Assembly: GCF_013141765.1 (NCBI RefSeq)
Contig: NZ_WHOD01000017.1
Location: 1 to 64,000, forward strand
From: Paenibacillus foliorum
GTDB lineage: Bacteria; Bacillota; Bacilli; Paenibacillales; NBRC-103111
Direction of reading: 5' to 3'
DNA length: 64,000 nt
Below, one piece after another: positions 25,914 through 34,774 of the stretch. Below the pieces are notes generated by a model. That model worked only from the letters and a program-made list of their open reading frames with translations. It ran no database searches and was not told where the DNA came from. Position numbers and translations under genes: made by a program. The number at the start of each line of letters is the position of its first letter. Position 1 is the first letter of the stretch.

Positions 25914-26657
25914 ATGAACGAGGTTATCGGACTTTTAAAGAAACACACATCCATTCGCAAATTCACAGAGCAGCCTGTCAGCGACGAGCAGCTTCATGCC
26001 ATTGTATCCTCGGCACAGAGTGCCTCGACTTCCAGCAATGTGCAGGCGTACAGCATCATACGAGTAACGGATCAAGGGATGAAGCAGCAATTGTCCGTCC
26101 TATCCGCTAATTACTCTTATATCGTGGAGTGTCCGTTGTTTCTCGTATGGTGCGCTGATATGTATCGGCTCCGCGAGGCATACGGCAAACATGAACAGGA
26201 TGAGCCTGTTTATATAGGCACAACGGAGAATTTGATCGTTGCCACGGTAGATGCATCATTGGCCGCGCAGAATGCCGCGGTTGCAGCGGAGTCGATGGGC
26301 CTGGGCATTGTTTACATCGGGGGCATTCGCAATCATATCGCGGAAGTATCCAAGCTGCTCAAGCTGCCGCAATATGTATACCCGGTATTCGGCATGTGTA
26401 TCGGGTACCCCGATCAGCAGTCGGCCCCGCGTCCTCGTTTGCCGATAGATGCGGTGCTGCATGAGAATACATACGACCCTGACCGCATGATGCAGCCTGT
26501 CGAGGACTACGACCGTACGATGAAGGAGTATATGACCCTTCGTACAGGGGGGAAGAGAACCTCGACTTGGACTGAGGACATGGCAAATAAGCTGAAAACC
26601 CCTGCTCGGCTCCATATGAAAAGCTTTCTGGAGAAGCAGGGGTTTGGCAGAGATTAA
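25914..26657 (+). CDS. nfrA: NADPH-dependent nitro/flavin reductase, NfrA family
   Basis: A 247-residue FMN-containing oxidoreductase of the nitroreductase superfamily, similar along its length to B. subtilis NfrA (249). The N-terminal motif HTSIRKFTEQPV supplies FMN phosphate contacts; SAQSASTSSNVQAYS and ESMGLGIVYIGGIRNH are hallmark blocks. The C-terminal region includes RTGGKRTSTW near the NADPH site. Physiological role in Bacillus is reduction of FMN, nitro compounds and disulfides under stress. The ATG at 25914 is better placed after GGGCGGG (9 bases) than the one at 25905, which adjoins it. Monocistronic with a perfect terminator. Confidence 0.92.
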   Translation: MNEVIGLLKKHTSIRKFTEQPVSDEQLHAIVSSAQSASTSSNVQAYSIIRVTDQGMKQQLSVLSANYSYIVECPLFLVWCADMYRLREAYGKHEQDEPVYIGTTENLIVATVDASLAAQNAAVAAESMGLGIVYIGGIRNHIAEVSKLLKLPQYVYPVFGMCIGYPDQQSAPRPRLPIDAVLHENTYDPDRMMQPVEDYDRTMKEYMTLRTGGKRTSTWTEDMANKLKTPARLHMKSFLEKQGFGRD

Positions 26658-26670
26658 TGGATTAGCAGAA

Positions 26671-26706
26671 AAAAAGGCCTAACCGGCGAAGGTTAGGCCT
26701 TTTTCC
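26671..26706 (+). terminator. Terminator after nfrA
   Basis: AAAAAGGCCTAACC and GGTTAGGCCTTTTT form a perfect 14-bp stem around GGCGAA, ending in a T-run. Confidence 0.92.
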
Positions 26707-26950
26707 TATGAAATGAAAGCAAGTGCTTTTAACAATCTCTGAAGCATTTCAACGGTTGTAGCACGAGTAGCCTTGGATTCAGGCCTGATATTGCCATGCT
26801 CATCGCCAACGAGAATTTCTGCTTCAAGACTAGCATGGCTTTGCAGTGACAGGTTGTAATGCAGCACCTGTATACGAAATCGCCCGGTTCAACATCACAG
26901 CCAGCTCCTCTCTCGTAATCGATTCACTCGGACGGAACATGCCTTTGTTC
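26706..26950 (-). pseudogene. S-layer-homology (SLH) domain remnant
   Basis: Read on the minus strand, one frame gives GMFRPSESITREELAVMLNR and then meets a stop; another frame gives NIRPESKATRATTVEMLQRL and ends with the natural TAG at 26706-26708. Both blocks are SLH repeats, the surface domains that bind pyruvylated wall polymer in Paenibacillus. The gene has lost its 5' part and at least one frame. Fragments like this are often the tail of a large cell-surface protein left after deletion. Confidence 0.72.
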
Positions 26951-27046
26951 TCTTAAGCTACTTAATTGAACAAGAACTATATAGTACAAATGGTCTAATT
27001 ATAGTAAAATAAACAGGAAAATTATAAAGTTAAGGGGAGACATTCA

Positions 27047-28768
27047 TTGAAAAGCCTTCACCTACGAATTATGCTGGTTTTTTCCATTATTATTTTATTG
27101 TCAGGTTCATTATTAAGCTACGTGATCTACACATCCTCGGTCAGTCTAATCACACGATCGCTAGGAGAGCAGGCAAGAAGCATTGCGCAGTACGCCTCCA
27201 AGCAGATCGATATAGAGAAATACCGCGATATCAAACCGGAGAAGGGTGAAAATGCATACTACAAAGAACTCCGATTAAAGCTGAATGATATACGAGAAGC
27301 CAATAACTTGAAGTATTTATATACCATGGCTGAGCGGAAAAAAGGGGATGCTGCGGAATATTATTATATCGTTGACGGGATGCCTCTTGATGCCAAAGGA
27401 GAAGATTTTTCCCCGTTGGGTAAGGTTGAGACCAGCATGGGTGAAGTCCAGATAAAGGCGTTCACGGATCGTGAAATTAAGGTTGGAGAGTTGACGGAGA
27501 TTGAGCCTTACGGAGCTCTGGTTTCTGCTTATGTTCCTATTAAGTCATCTTCGGGCGAGCTGCTGGGGGTTCTCGGCGCTGATTTTGACGCATCAACCGT
27601 TTATCAGCTGCTTCGCGATAATAAAAGAAATACGATGATCATTACAGGGGCTATTTTACTAGTTTCGATTGTTATTATTTACATATTTTCTCGAATGATC
27701 GTTTCTCCTATACTTCGGTTAACCCGTGAAATACAGAAGGTACAAGGTGGGGATTTGACAGCGAAGACGGAAGTGAAGGGCAAGGATGAAATTGGCCGAC
27801 TTTCTGACGCCTTTCAAAAAATGATTTTTGTTCTAAGAGATATGATTCAGGAAATCCAAAACAGTGCTCATAATATGAAGCAGTCCAGTCAAGTGCTTGC
27901 GGAGAGTTCGGGAGAAACAAGTGCCTCCAGTGAGCAAATAACGGGTTATTTATCGGATGCTGTAGATGTTGCAAGGACACAGGAGCAGCGAAGTGGCGAA
28001 ACTGCACGGGCCGTGGATGAAGTCGGTGCTGGCGTTCAACGTATTGCTGACTCGTTATCCGTAGTTGCCGAGGCTTCCAAGGAAGCTACGAATGCTGCCA
28101 GAATCGGCAACGATTTTGTGCACCAGGCGTTGAAACAGATGGAATCGATACAAGCTTCGTCCCATCTAATGGCTAAGGATATCGAGCAGTTGGCCGAGCG
28201 TTCGGATCATGTCGGTCAAATTGTCGATGTAATAAAAGACATATCTGCCCAAACAAACCTGTTGGCGCTGAATGCAGCAATTGAAGCAGCAAGAGCAGGT
28301 GAGCATGGAAAAGGCTTCGCCGTCGTAGCGGATCAAGTCCGCAAGCTGTCGGTTCAGTCCGAGGAATCGGCAGCCAGGATCGGCGAACTGATTGGCTACA
28401 TTTTGGAGGATACGGCCAAGGTTGTAAAAGGGGTTAACATGGACACGAATGAAGTGGAGTCGGGACTTGTTATCGTGAGGAATGCCGGAAATGCATTTGG
28501 ACGTATTCAGTCTGAGGTGGAGAGGGTTGCGCAGCAGGTTCAAGAGGTTTCAGCTGTCTCTGAGGAGATCGCTGCTGGGGCCGAGCAAGTCATGGCATCC
28601 GCTGATGAGATGGACCGACTCTCAAGAAATACCTCGGAGCATTTTCAAGGAATAGCGAGAGCGGCCGAAGGGCAAATGGAAGCTATGCAGCAAATATCCG
28701 TATCCTCTGAAAAGCTGGAAGAAATGTCAGAGAGGCTGGAGCTGCTGATCCAAAAATTTAAATTATAG
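27047..28768 (+). CDS. Methyl-accepting chemotaxis protein
   Basis: A 573-residue membrane chemoreceptor. TM1 is at about 7-29, an extracytoplasmic Cache-type sensory domain at about 35-190 ([26 protein letters not shown]), TM2 at about 194-216, then HAMP ([12 protein letters not shown]) and a long coiled-coil signalling region. The hairpin tip that binds CheA/CheW is intact: [20 protein letters not shown] followed by [14 protein letters not shown]. It starts at TTG after AAGGGGAG. The ligand is unknown; single Cache domains commonly bind amino acids or carboxylates. Monocistronic. Confidence 0.93.
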   Translation: MKSLHLRIMLVFSIIILLSGSLLSYVIYTSSVSLITRSLGEQARSIAQYASKQIDIEKYRDIKPEKGENAYYKELRLKLNDIREANNLKYLYTMAERKKGDAAEYYYIVDGMPLDAKGEDFSPLGKVETSMGEVQIKAFTDREIKVGELTEIEPYGALVSAYVPIKSSSGELLGVLGADFDASTVYQLLRDNKRNTMIITGAILLVSIVIIYIFSRMIVSPILRLTREIQKVQGGDLTAKTEVKGKDEIGRLSDAFQKMIFVLRDMIQEIQNSAHNMKQSSQVLAESSGETSASSEQITGYLSDAVDVARTQEQRSGETARAVDEVGAGVQRIADSLSVVAEASKEATNAARIGNDFVHQALKQMESIQASSHLMAKDIEQLAERSDHVGQIVDVIKDISAQTNLLALNAAIEAARAGEHGKGFAVVADQVRKLSVQSEESAARIGELIGYILEDTAKVVKGVNMDTNEVESGLVIVRNAGNAFGRIQSEVERVAQQVQEVSAVSEEIAAGAEQVMASADEMDRLSRNTSEHFQGIARAAEGQMEAMQQISVSSEKLEEMSERLELLIQKFKL

Positions 28769-28780
28769 TAAAATATTTAA

Positions 28781-28819
28781 AAGAGCTCCAACCGAGATAT
28801 TCGGTTGAAGCTCTTTTTG
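28781..28819 (+). terminator. Terminator after chemoreceptor gene
   Basis: AAGAGCTCCAACCGA and TCGGTTGAAGCTCTT pair with one mismatch around GATAT and lead into TTTTTGTC. It lies between converging genes and could also stop the minus-strand operon less efficiently. Confidence 0.85.
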
Positions 28820-28852
28820 TCATCTGAAGATGTTCAAAGTGTGGACTATGGA

Positions 28853-29635
28853 TTATTTATCGGCTCCATCATAACTGTCTCTCCAACGCAGCAATCGATC
28901 CTCGAGCTTACGAACAAGGGAATCCGTCAGTTTTCCAACAAGTGCAAAAATTACAATGCCGACAAAAACAACATCGGTTTGGGCAAATTGTCTCGCGTCG
29001 GAGATCATATAGCCTACTCCAGAGTTGGCCCCCATCAATTCAGCAACAATGAGGCTTAACCAGGCCATACCAAGGGAGAGTCGAAGACCAAGCAGGATGT
29101 TTGGCATCGCTGAAGGCAGTATAAGCTTGGTTATTTGCTTGAACCGGCTGAATTCAAGAACCCGTGTGACCTCGAATAGCTTGGAGTCAATCCCGCGGAT
29201 ACCGAGAAAAGTATTAAGGTAGAGTGGGAAAAAAGCCCCTTTTGCAATCAGCAATACTTTAGAAAACTCACCAAATCCGAACCATAGAATGAATAGTGGC
29301 ATGATGGCCAAATGGGGTACGGTTCTAATCATTTGTAAGGTAGGATCCAAAGTATATTCGGTCTTCCTGAAAAAACCAACCAGTAATCCTGATATTAAGC
29401 CAAGACCGCCTCCGATTACAAAACCGACAATAGCACGATAAATACTAACGGAAAGGTTGTCAAATAGTACACCATCACCGGATAAGGTTATGAAAGCTTT
29501 GACAATTTCAACAGGTGTAGGAAGCAATTGAGGAGGAACCAGATGAAGCGATCCAACCAATTGCCAAATGGTTAAGATAATGGCAGGCAATATGATTCCG
29601 TACATATATTTCTTATAATGCTCGCGAGTCTTCAT
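28853..29635 (-). CDS. SsuC/TauC-type ABC permease
   Basis: A 260-residue membrane permease of the nitrate/sulfonate/taurine ABC importer family, with six predicted membrane helices. The cytoplasmic EAA-type coupling loop is VTRVLEFSRFKQITKLILPS, which docks to the ATPase; MAWLSLIVAELMGANSGVGY is the next conserved block. Last gene of a minus-strand operon behind the binding protein and a dehydrogenase. The ATPase partner is most likely the gene at 32812-33576, placed on the other side of the regulator. Confidence 0.92.
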   Translation of the reverse strand: MKTREHYKKYMYGIILPAIILTIWQLVGSLHLVPPQLLPTPVEIVKAFITLSGDGVLFDNLSVSIYRAIVGFVIGGGLGLISGLLVGFFRKTEYTLDPTLQMIRTVPHLAIMPLFILWFGFGEFSKVLLIAKGAFFPLYLNTFLGIRGIDSKLFEVTRVLEFSRFKQITKLILPSAMPNILLGLRLSLGMAWLSLIVAELMGANSGVGYMISDARQFAQTDVVFVGIVIFALVGKLTDSLVRKLEDRLLRWRDSYDGADK

Positions 29636-29664
29636 AGAAAGCCCTCTTCAATGGTAGTCTAATT

Positions 29665-30657
29665 TTAATCATTTTTAAGTTGATTTTGAAGATATTGAAT
29701 AACAGATTCATGTACGGTAATGACGCCTGAGTTTAGCTGGTCACGATATCGCTGCTCGGATGCTTGACCTGGATAAGTAATGGATTGGTCTGGATCTACA
29801 GTTGGTACAGCGTTGATCTCTCCAAGAAATCCGGTTACTTGCTCGCGGAAGGATTCTACCGTATGACCAAATATGGTAGGATCGATTAATTGAATGAGAG
29901 CACCTCTGCTTTTTCCTGGCCCTTTGGAGCCGATAGGAACATTGACCAAAGCGCCTCCAAGCATTTCGAATGCCAGAGCTAATCCGAAGCCCTTATAACC
30001 TCCGACAGGTGATAAATATTTCACTTCCGCTGGGTTCGTTGTAGGCTGTCCTTGTTGATCAACGCCCCAAGTGTTCGGAATGGTTTCCTGGTTATACTTG
30101 GCCAGAGTCACATGACCCCAAGCACGTTCGGAGGTCGCCATGTCTAGAACAAACAAGGGATCTGTATGGGGAATGGCAATCCCTAGCGGTGTATTGTTGA
30201 CCGCTGCTGCCATGCCTCCGGGAGGAGTCATAACGCTTGTCCCGCCATAAGCGAATACTAGCGTTACAGCACCTTGCTCAGCGCCGTATCTGGCAATAAT
30301 TCCTGAACAGTTGAACCTTGTAATGTCAGTTAGGCCAATGGATATCATCTTGCGATCAGGTAAGAATGGTATTGCAAGATCAATGGCTTCGCGAGCTACG
30401 ATATGCCCTAAGTCGCTGTTGCCGGTAATATGCATATAGGAGCCATCAAAAGGGCCTACCTGGTAAACTCCTTTGTCTGTGAAAGCTTCTACCGCATTTC
30501 TAAAGTAGGTGAAGCCGTGAGAGAAGCGGCCTCTTAAATCAGCGTCCAAATAATCTTCCGTTACGATTTCGGCTTCACGCTTGGTTGCTCCATGCTTAAG
30601 CAGAACTTGTCTGCCTAGTTCTCTTAGCTCTTGAATAGGAAGAGTTACATTACTCAT
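29665..30657 (-). CDS. Ldh2-family dehydrogenase in an ABC operon
   Basis: A 330-residue NAD(P)-dependent dehydrogenase of the malate/L-lactate type II family. Landmarks are ADLRGRFSHGFTYFR with the His, GNSDLGHIVAREA, NNTPLGIAIPH, FVLDMATSERAWGHV and GGYKGFGLALAFEML. It lies between a sulfonate-type binding protein and permease with gaps of 20-30 bases, so it is translated with a transporter and presumably oxidises the imported compound. (R)-sulfolactate dehydrogenase belongs to this family, making sulfolactate one reasonable guess (inference). About 20 residues shorter than its relative at 19838-20896, and clearly diverged. Confidence 0.88.
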   Translation of the reverse strand: MSNVTLPIQELRELGRQVLLKHGATKREAEIVTEDYLDADLRGRFSHGFTYFRNAVEAFTDKGVYQVGPFDGSYMHITGNSDLGHIVAREAIDLAIPFLPDRKMISIGLTDITRFNCSGIIARYGAEQGAVTLVFAYGGTSVMTPPGGMAAAVNNTPLGIAIPHTDPLFVLDMATSERAWGHVTLAKYNQETIPNTWGVDQQGQPTTNPAEVKYLSPVGGYKGFGLALAFEMLGGALVNVPIGSKGPGKSRGALIQLIDPTIFGHTVESFREQVTGFLGEINAVPTVDPDQSITYPGQASEQRYRDQLNSGVITVHESVIQYLQNQLKND

Positions 30658-30677
30658 AATAGATTCACCTCGAGGTG

Positions 30678-31712
30678 TTATTTATTGTTTTTAATATCTT
30701 CTAATGCTTTATTAATGAATGTATTGTCAACAACCTTGGATGGATCAACTAACTTATTAATGGCTTTCTCATTGAGTAGAAATTGTGCTAGCTCTTGCTG
30801 CCCTTTCACAAATTGATCGGATACTGGCAGCGTTGCGAAGCTGACATTTTTGATTACGGATTTAACCACATCTGCATTCAGCTTGGTTCCTTCGGAATAA
30901 ATCTTAACAGCTTCATCCAGGTTTTGATTTTGCCAAATCAAGGTTTTTTCCAGAACTTTCAAATAGGCGGTTACAAGCTCAGGGTGTTCTTCAGCGAATT
31001 TAGTGCGGGCAACATGGAAGGCCGGGCTGATATAATTAATATTCGATCCGTCTGCCAATACAGTAGCTCCGTCATTAACCACAGTAGTGGATAAGTAAGG
31101 CTCTCCTATGCTCCAAGCGTCAACCGAACCTCCGATGAAAGCGGCTTTCGCTTCATCTGCTGAAAGCTGAATAATCTGAACATCAGTAGCTTTTAAACCT
31201 GCTTTATCAATCAAACGGAACAACATATCGTAGCCGCTAGTAGCTTTTGCAACGGCGATTTTTTTGCCTTTTAACTGTTCAACACCCTTAATCGAGCTGC
31301 CTTTTGGTACTAGCAGGGCATTATTCTTCGAGCCTGTGCTGCCAACAGCAATTTCTTTGAACGGTATGTCCGCCATTTGAGCAGTAATTACAGGAGTATT
31401 ACCCGTTACAGCTAGGTCGAGGCGATTGGTGAGAATGGCGTCAAATTGTGGTGGGCCGCCTTGCACTTCAAGCCAATTGACCTTCGCGTTATGTTTAGCA
31501 AATTCTTCTTCGAACCATTTCTTTTGCTGTGCCAATACAAGAGGAGCCACTGCATGTTGAACGCCAATGTTCACGACAACTTCTTTTTGCGCTTGAGGTG
31601 AACTCGGGGTAGAGCTAGTGGATTTAGTATCGCTTGTTTTACTGCCGCATGCTGCTAGAATAAGTATAAGACTTAGGAATAAAACTAGAGTGGATACTTG
31701 TGATTTTCTCAT
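30678..31712 (-). CDS. SsuA/TauA-type substrate-binding lipoprotein
   Basis: A 344-residue lipoprotein with the signal peptide ending LAACG. The mature protein has the NMT1/SsuA periplasmic-binding fold: VNIGVQHAVAPLVLAQQKKW, then LKGKKIAVAKATSGYDMLF and GGSVDAWSIGEPY. This family binds aliphatic sulfonates, nitrate, thiamine precursors or related anions. AAGGAG precedes the ATG. First gene of the minus-strand operon (binding protein, dehydrogenase, permease), divergent from a LysR regulator with about 120 bases between. Confidence 0.92.
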   Translation of the reverse strand: MRKSQVSTLVLFLSLILILAACGSKTSDTKSTSSTPSSPQAQKEVVVNIGVQHAVAPLVLAQQKKWFEEEFAKHNAKVNWLEVQGGPPQFDAILTNRLDLAVTGNTPVITAQMADIPFKEIAVGSTGSKNNALLVPKGSSIKGVEQLKGKKIAVAKATSGYDMLFRLIDKAGLKATDVQIIQLSADEAKAAFIGGSVDAWSIGEPYLSTTVVNDGATVLADGSNINYISPAFHVARTKFAEEHPELVTAYLKVLEKTLIWQNQNLDEAVKIYSEGTKLNADVVKSVIKNVSFATLPVSDQFVKGQQELAQFLLNEKAINKLVDPSKVVDNTFINKALEDIKNNK

Positions 31713-31749
31713 AATAAATCTCCTTTTCGAATCTTAAAGTATCTAAACT

Positions 31750-31816
31750 TTACTATATCCGAGTAAACAAGTATAGTAACTATGTGTTATGGTTATATAA
31801 CTAAAGGTTATGGTTA
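31750..31816. promoter_or_regulatory. Candidate LysR operators between ssuA-type gene and regulator
   Basis: TTACTAT (31750-31756) and ATAGTAA (31773-31779) form a gapped dyad toward the ssuA-type gene. GTTATGGTTA occurs at 31786 and again at 31807, 21 bases apart, with the palindrome GTTATATAAC (31792-31801) between. The second copy lies just before the regulator's ribosome site, as expected for autorepression. Confidence 0.5.
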
Positions 31817-31830
31817 AAAGGGGTTGTGAT

Positions 31831-32736
31831 ATGAATATTGAGCAGCTAGAATATATTGTTAATATTGCCAGAACCGGATCGATTTCTACAACGGCTGAGA
31901 TCATGCATGTCTCTCAGGCTGGAATAAGCAAAGCTCTAGCGAGGCTGGAAAGTGAAATAGGTTTTGAATTGTTTGAACGGACCCGATCAGGAACTGTCCC
32001 AACAGATCGCGGGAGAATTATTATTGATAAAGCGAATGAGGCGCTCATCAAAATTCAAGATGTAAGAGATGCAGTGCTTATGCAGAATGACCACATTGAA
32101 GGTGAAGTTCGCCTCTCGGTAAGCCCCAATTTCATGGCGATACTCCCCAAATCTATTGTCTCGTTTAAAAATCACTATCCTTATGTTCGTTTAGAAATAA
32201 CGGAGAAGGATTCGACCGATATTATCGAGGATATTAAACAAAATAAGACGGATATGGGCTTGATTTATTTAAATCATGAACCTGGCGTGACGGATGAACT
32301 GTGGTTAACGAAGATGATTGAATCACGTGTGGTTGTTTGCGTAAGCAGACATTCATGGCTTGCCTCCAAAGCTAGCGTTACTCGCAAGGATTTAGTGAAT
32401 CAACCCTTTGTTAGTATTAATGGCAGCTTTTCAAATCGCTATATGAAGCAATTCAAGGAAAAGTATGGTCCCGTCAACATCATTTTTACTTCCAACAATC
32501 AAGAGGTACTTAAAAGGACCATAGCAGAGGGCGCTGCGATAGGTATATTTATAGAATTTAGCATTAAGAAGGATCCGCTTATTTCCAGTGGGGAAATTGT
32601 GGCGATTCCGCTCGTGAATGATGACAGCAACAGCGTAACCTTCGGGTGTGCGCGCTCTAAAAAGCAGCATTTTCCTAGAACGCACCAAGTATTTTTGAAG
32701 TATTTAATGAGGGAAATTCACCTGTTGGAAAAGTAA
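31831..32736 (+). CDS. LysR-family transcriptional regulator
   Basis: A 301-residue LysR-type regulator. The N-terminal winged helix reads MNIEQLEYIVNIARTGSIST and SQAGISKALARLESEIGFEL. The rest is the two-lobed effector domain, beginning at GEVRLSVSPNFMAILP. The ATG at 31831 has AAAAGGGG in front; an in-frame ATG at 31810 lacks a site. It is divergent from the binding-protein operon and convergent with the ATPase gene, splitting the transporter set in two, and probably controls both. The effector is unknown, probably the transported compound or a sulfur-status metabolite. Confidence 0.92.
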   Translation: MNIEQLEYIVNIARTGSISTTAEIMHVSQAGISKALARLESEIGFELFERTRSGTVPTDRGRIIIDKANEALIKIQDVRDAVLMQNDHIEGEVRLSVSPNFMAILPKSIVSFKNHYPYVRLEITEKDSTDIIEDIKQNKTDMGLIYLNHEPGVTDELWLTKMIESRVVVCVSRHSWLASKASVTRKDLVNQPFVSINGSFSNRYMKQFKEKYGPVNIIFTSNNQEVLKRTIAEGAAIGIFIEFSIKKDPLISSGEIVAIPLVNDDSNSVTFGCARSKKQHFPRTHQVFLKYLMREIHLLEK

Positions 32737-32743
32737 ACAAAAA

Positions 32744-32772
32744 ATCCGACCTGCCGCAGGGGCAAATCGGAT
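32744..32772 (-). terminator. Terminator of the ssuB-type gene
   Basis: ATCCGA/TCGGAT with an inner TGCC/GGCA stem. On the minus strand it is followed by TTTTTTG, so it mainly ends the leftward ATPase transcript. Confidence 0.72.
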
Positions 32773-32811
32773 GGAAGTGGCGCTTATAATTGCAGCTAGC
32801 TTAGTATTATT

Positions 32812-33576
32812 TTAAATAGAGTAAGTGGGTTCTAGATCTTCATATCCACTTAGAGCCCATAAAACGCGTTTGCGATATTCCATAAATGATGTGGAGACGC
32901 GAGCACGTGGATGAGGCAAATCGATGGAAATAATCTCCTTAACCGTTCCAGGCTTGGATTCCATAACCACAATTCGATCGGCTAAGAAGATAGCTTCGTC
33001 AATATCATGAGTTACAAGCAGCATCGTCATACGGTTTTCACGCCAAATGTCCAGCAGCGCTTCTTGCATATGGTTTCTTGTAAAGGCATCGAGTGCTCCA
33101 AAGGGTTCATCGAGAAGAAGTAACTGAGGCTGACGCATAAGCGCGCGAGCGATTGCCACTCGTTGGGACATCCCGCCTGAAAGTTGTTTAGGAAAAGCTT
33201 TCTCAAAACCGGTTAGCTTAACCAATTCAATAACTTCGTTCACCTTTTGGCGGACGGCAGGATCCTTTAAAGACAAATCAGCTGCGATATTTTTCTCAAC
33301 GGTTAACCACGGAAACAACCGGTGCTCTTGGAATATGAAACCTTTTTCAATACTTGGCTTGGTAACCGACTGCTCGTCTATAAGGACAGAACCTTGAAAG
33401 CTGGTGTCTAGCCCTGCAGCTATTTTCAACAGCGTACTTTTTCCGCAGCCGCTTGGACCAATGATCGCAACAAATTCATCCGGCTTGAGTTCTAGATTGA
33501 CCTCACGGAGTGCTTGGACAGTACTTTCCTTGGAAACAAATGTTTTGTTCACATTCATAAACTTCACGGTTGCCAT
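32812..33576 (-). CDS. SsuB/TauB-type ABC ATPase
   Basis: A 254-residue importer ATPase: Walker [18 protein letters not shown]-loop [12 protein letters not shown], signature [15 protein letters not shown] and Walker [15 protein letters not shown], then the H-loop [10 protein letters not shown]. These match the nitrate/sulfonate/taurine transporter class. It faces the LysR gene and is the only ATPase nearby, so it should energise the SsuA/SsuC-type pair encoded on the far side of the regulator. Being on a separate transcript is unusual for this family. Confidence 0.93.
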   Translation of the reverse strand: MATVKFMNVNKTFVSKESTVQALREVNLELKPDEFVAIIGPSGCGKSTLLKIAAGLDTSFQGSVLIDEQSVTKPSIEKGFIFQEHRLFPWLTVEKNIAADLSLKDPAVRQKVNEVIELVKLTGFEKAFPKQLSGGMSQRVAIARALMRQPQLLLLDEPFGALDAFTRNHMQEALLDIWRENRMTMLLVTHDIDEAIFLADRIVVMESKPGTVKEIISIDLPHPRARVSTSFMEYRKRVLWALSGYEDLEPTYSI

Positions 33577-33946
33577 GCTTACTTCACCTCATGTGTAGGA
33601 GATTAAACTTGTGTCATTCTTATACGCTAAGAGGAGACGGCAGTTTGGGTATTATCGATGATAGTTCATATGACAAGAAATCTTAATTTAAGTTTTAGAG
33701 AAAGTCAAGGTAAATTTTGTTGGAGAATTTCTATCCTTGCCAGGTAAATCTCTAAATTCATCATACCAAATAAGGAGTCTACTATTGTAAAAATAGTGGG
33801 CTTCTTTTATTTGGTCTATCGAAAAATATGTTTGGCGATTTATATAAATAGGTTGCATAAAATGTTCAGCCTTTGTTCAAAATAACCCTACAAATACCAA
33901 TTTTACAAAAAAATAATTGGACTAAACAATTAAAGGAGGTATTTAT
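33577..33946. other. Intergenic region with an orphan hairpin
   Basis: No gene is seen. It must hold the ssuB-type promoter (minus) and the promoter of the gluconate-dehydrogenase operon (plus). A long hairpin at 33765-33816 has arms ACCAAATAAGGAG and CTTCTTTTATTTGGT with an inner ACTATT/AATAGT stem. It resembles a terminator yet follows no plus-strand gene, so it may belong to a leader or small RNA. Confidence 0.45.
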
Positions 33947-34723
33947 ATGGCGGAACGGCGTAATGAACAGCCGCCTAGTGATTCTCGTCGGAAGTTTCTT
34001 AAATATTCGGGGACTGCTATCGGTGGAGCTGTTGTGGGTGGAGTAATCGGGGGGGCAATCGCCGGTGGATTTCGTAAAAATCCGGCTGCGCCAGCACCAG
34101 CGCCAACAACTCCTGGTGCGGCAACGCAGACGGCAGATTTCAATCAAGCACCCATGTACTTTAATCAGTTTCAGATGCAAATAACAGAAGCGGCGGCTGA
34201 GAGAATTTATCCTAAGGATGACATCGGACCAGGGGCAGCAGAGCTGGGAGTTGCATTTTTCATTGACCATCAAATGGCTAGCCCTTGGGGTATAAATGCC
34301 CGTGAATATCGGATTGGCCCTTTTATTAAAGGGGAAGTCACCCAAGGAGATTATCAAATCATTCAGCGCAATGAGTTGTTTACTATGGGGCTTCAAGCTA
34401 TGGAAGAGGCGAGTAAGAAGAAGTATACGAAATCGTTTATCGACCTAACCGACGAAGAGAAGGATGCTATCCTAACCTCTATGGATAAAGGCGAGATTCT
34501 GGTCATTAACGAGGTCACAGGTAAAACCTTCTTTAATTTATTGCGCAGAGTGACCCTTGAAGGGGTCTATTCTGATCCCGTGTACGGCGGAAACAAGAAT
34601 ATGATGGGCTGGAAGATGCGTAAATATCCTGGTAATCAGATGGTTTACACAGAGATTATGGAAAAAAGCGAGTTTGTTCTCATGGAGCCTCGCAGTCTCC
34701 ACGATCATTTTGCAACTCATTAA
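33947..34723 (+). CDS. Gluconate 2-dehydrogenase subunit 3-like Tat substrate
   Basis: A 258-residue small subunit of a membrane-associated sugar-acid dehydrogenase. A twin-arginine signal is clear: SRRKFLKYSG at about 10-19, then a Gly/Ala/Val-rich hydrophobic core. The mature domain (about 65-240) fits the gluconate 2-dehydrogenase subunit 3 family (ITEAAAERIYPKDDIGPGA, SFIDLTDEEKDAIL, FFNLLRRVTLEGVYSDP). This subunit escorts the FAD subunit through the Tat pathway, since the partner has no signal of its own. AAAGGAGG precedes the ATG. The flavoprotein, tatC and tatA follow in order. Confidence 0.92.
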   Translation: MAERRNEQPPSDSRRKFLKYSGTAIGGAVVGGVIGGAIAGGFRKNPAAPAPAPTTPGAATQTADFNQAPMYFNQFQMQITEAAAERIYPKDDIGPGAAELGVAFFIDHQMASPWGINAREYRIGPFIKGEVTQGDYQIIQRNELFTMGLQAMEEASKKKYTKSFIDLTDEEKDAILTSMDKGEILVINEVTGKTFFNLLRRVTLEGVYSDPVYGGNKNMMGWKMRKYPGNQMVYTEIMEKSEFVLMEPRSLHDHFATH

Positions 34724-34774
34724 TTTTGCTGAATAAACATTACAGACAAACAAAACAGAAGAGAGGCATGCATC

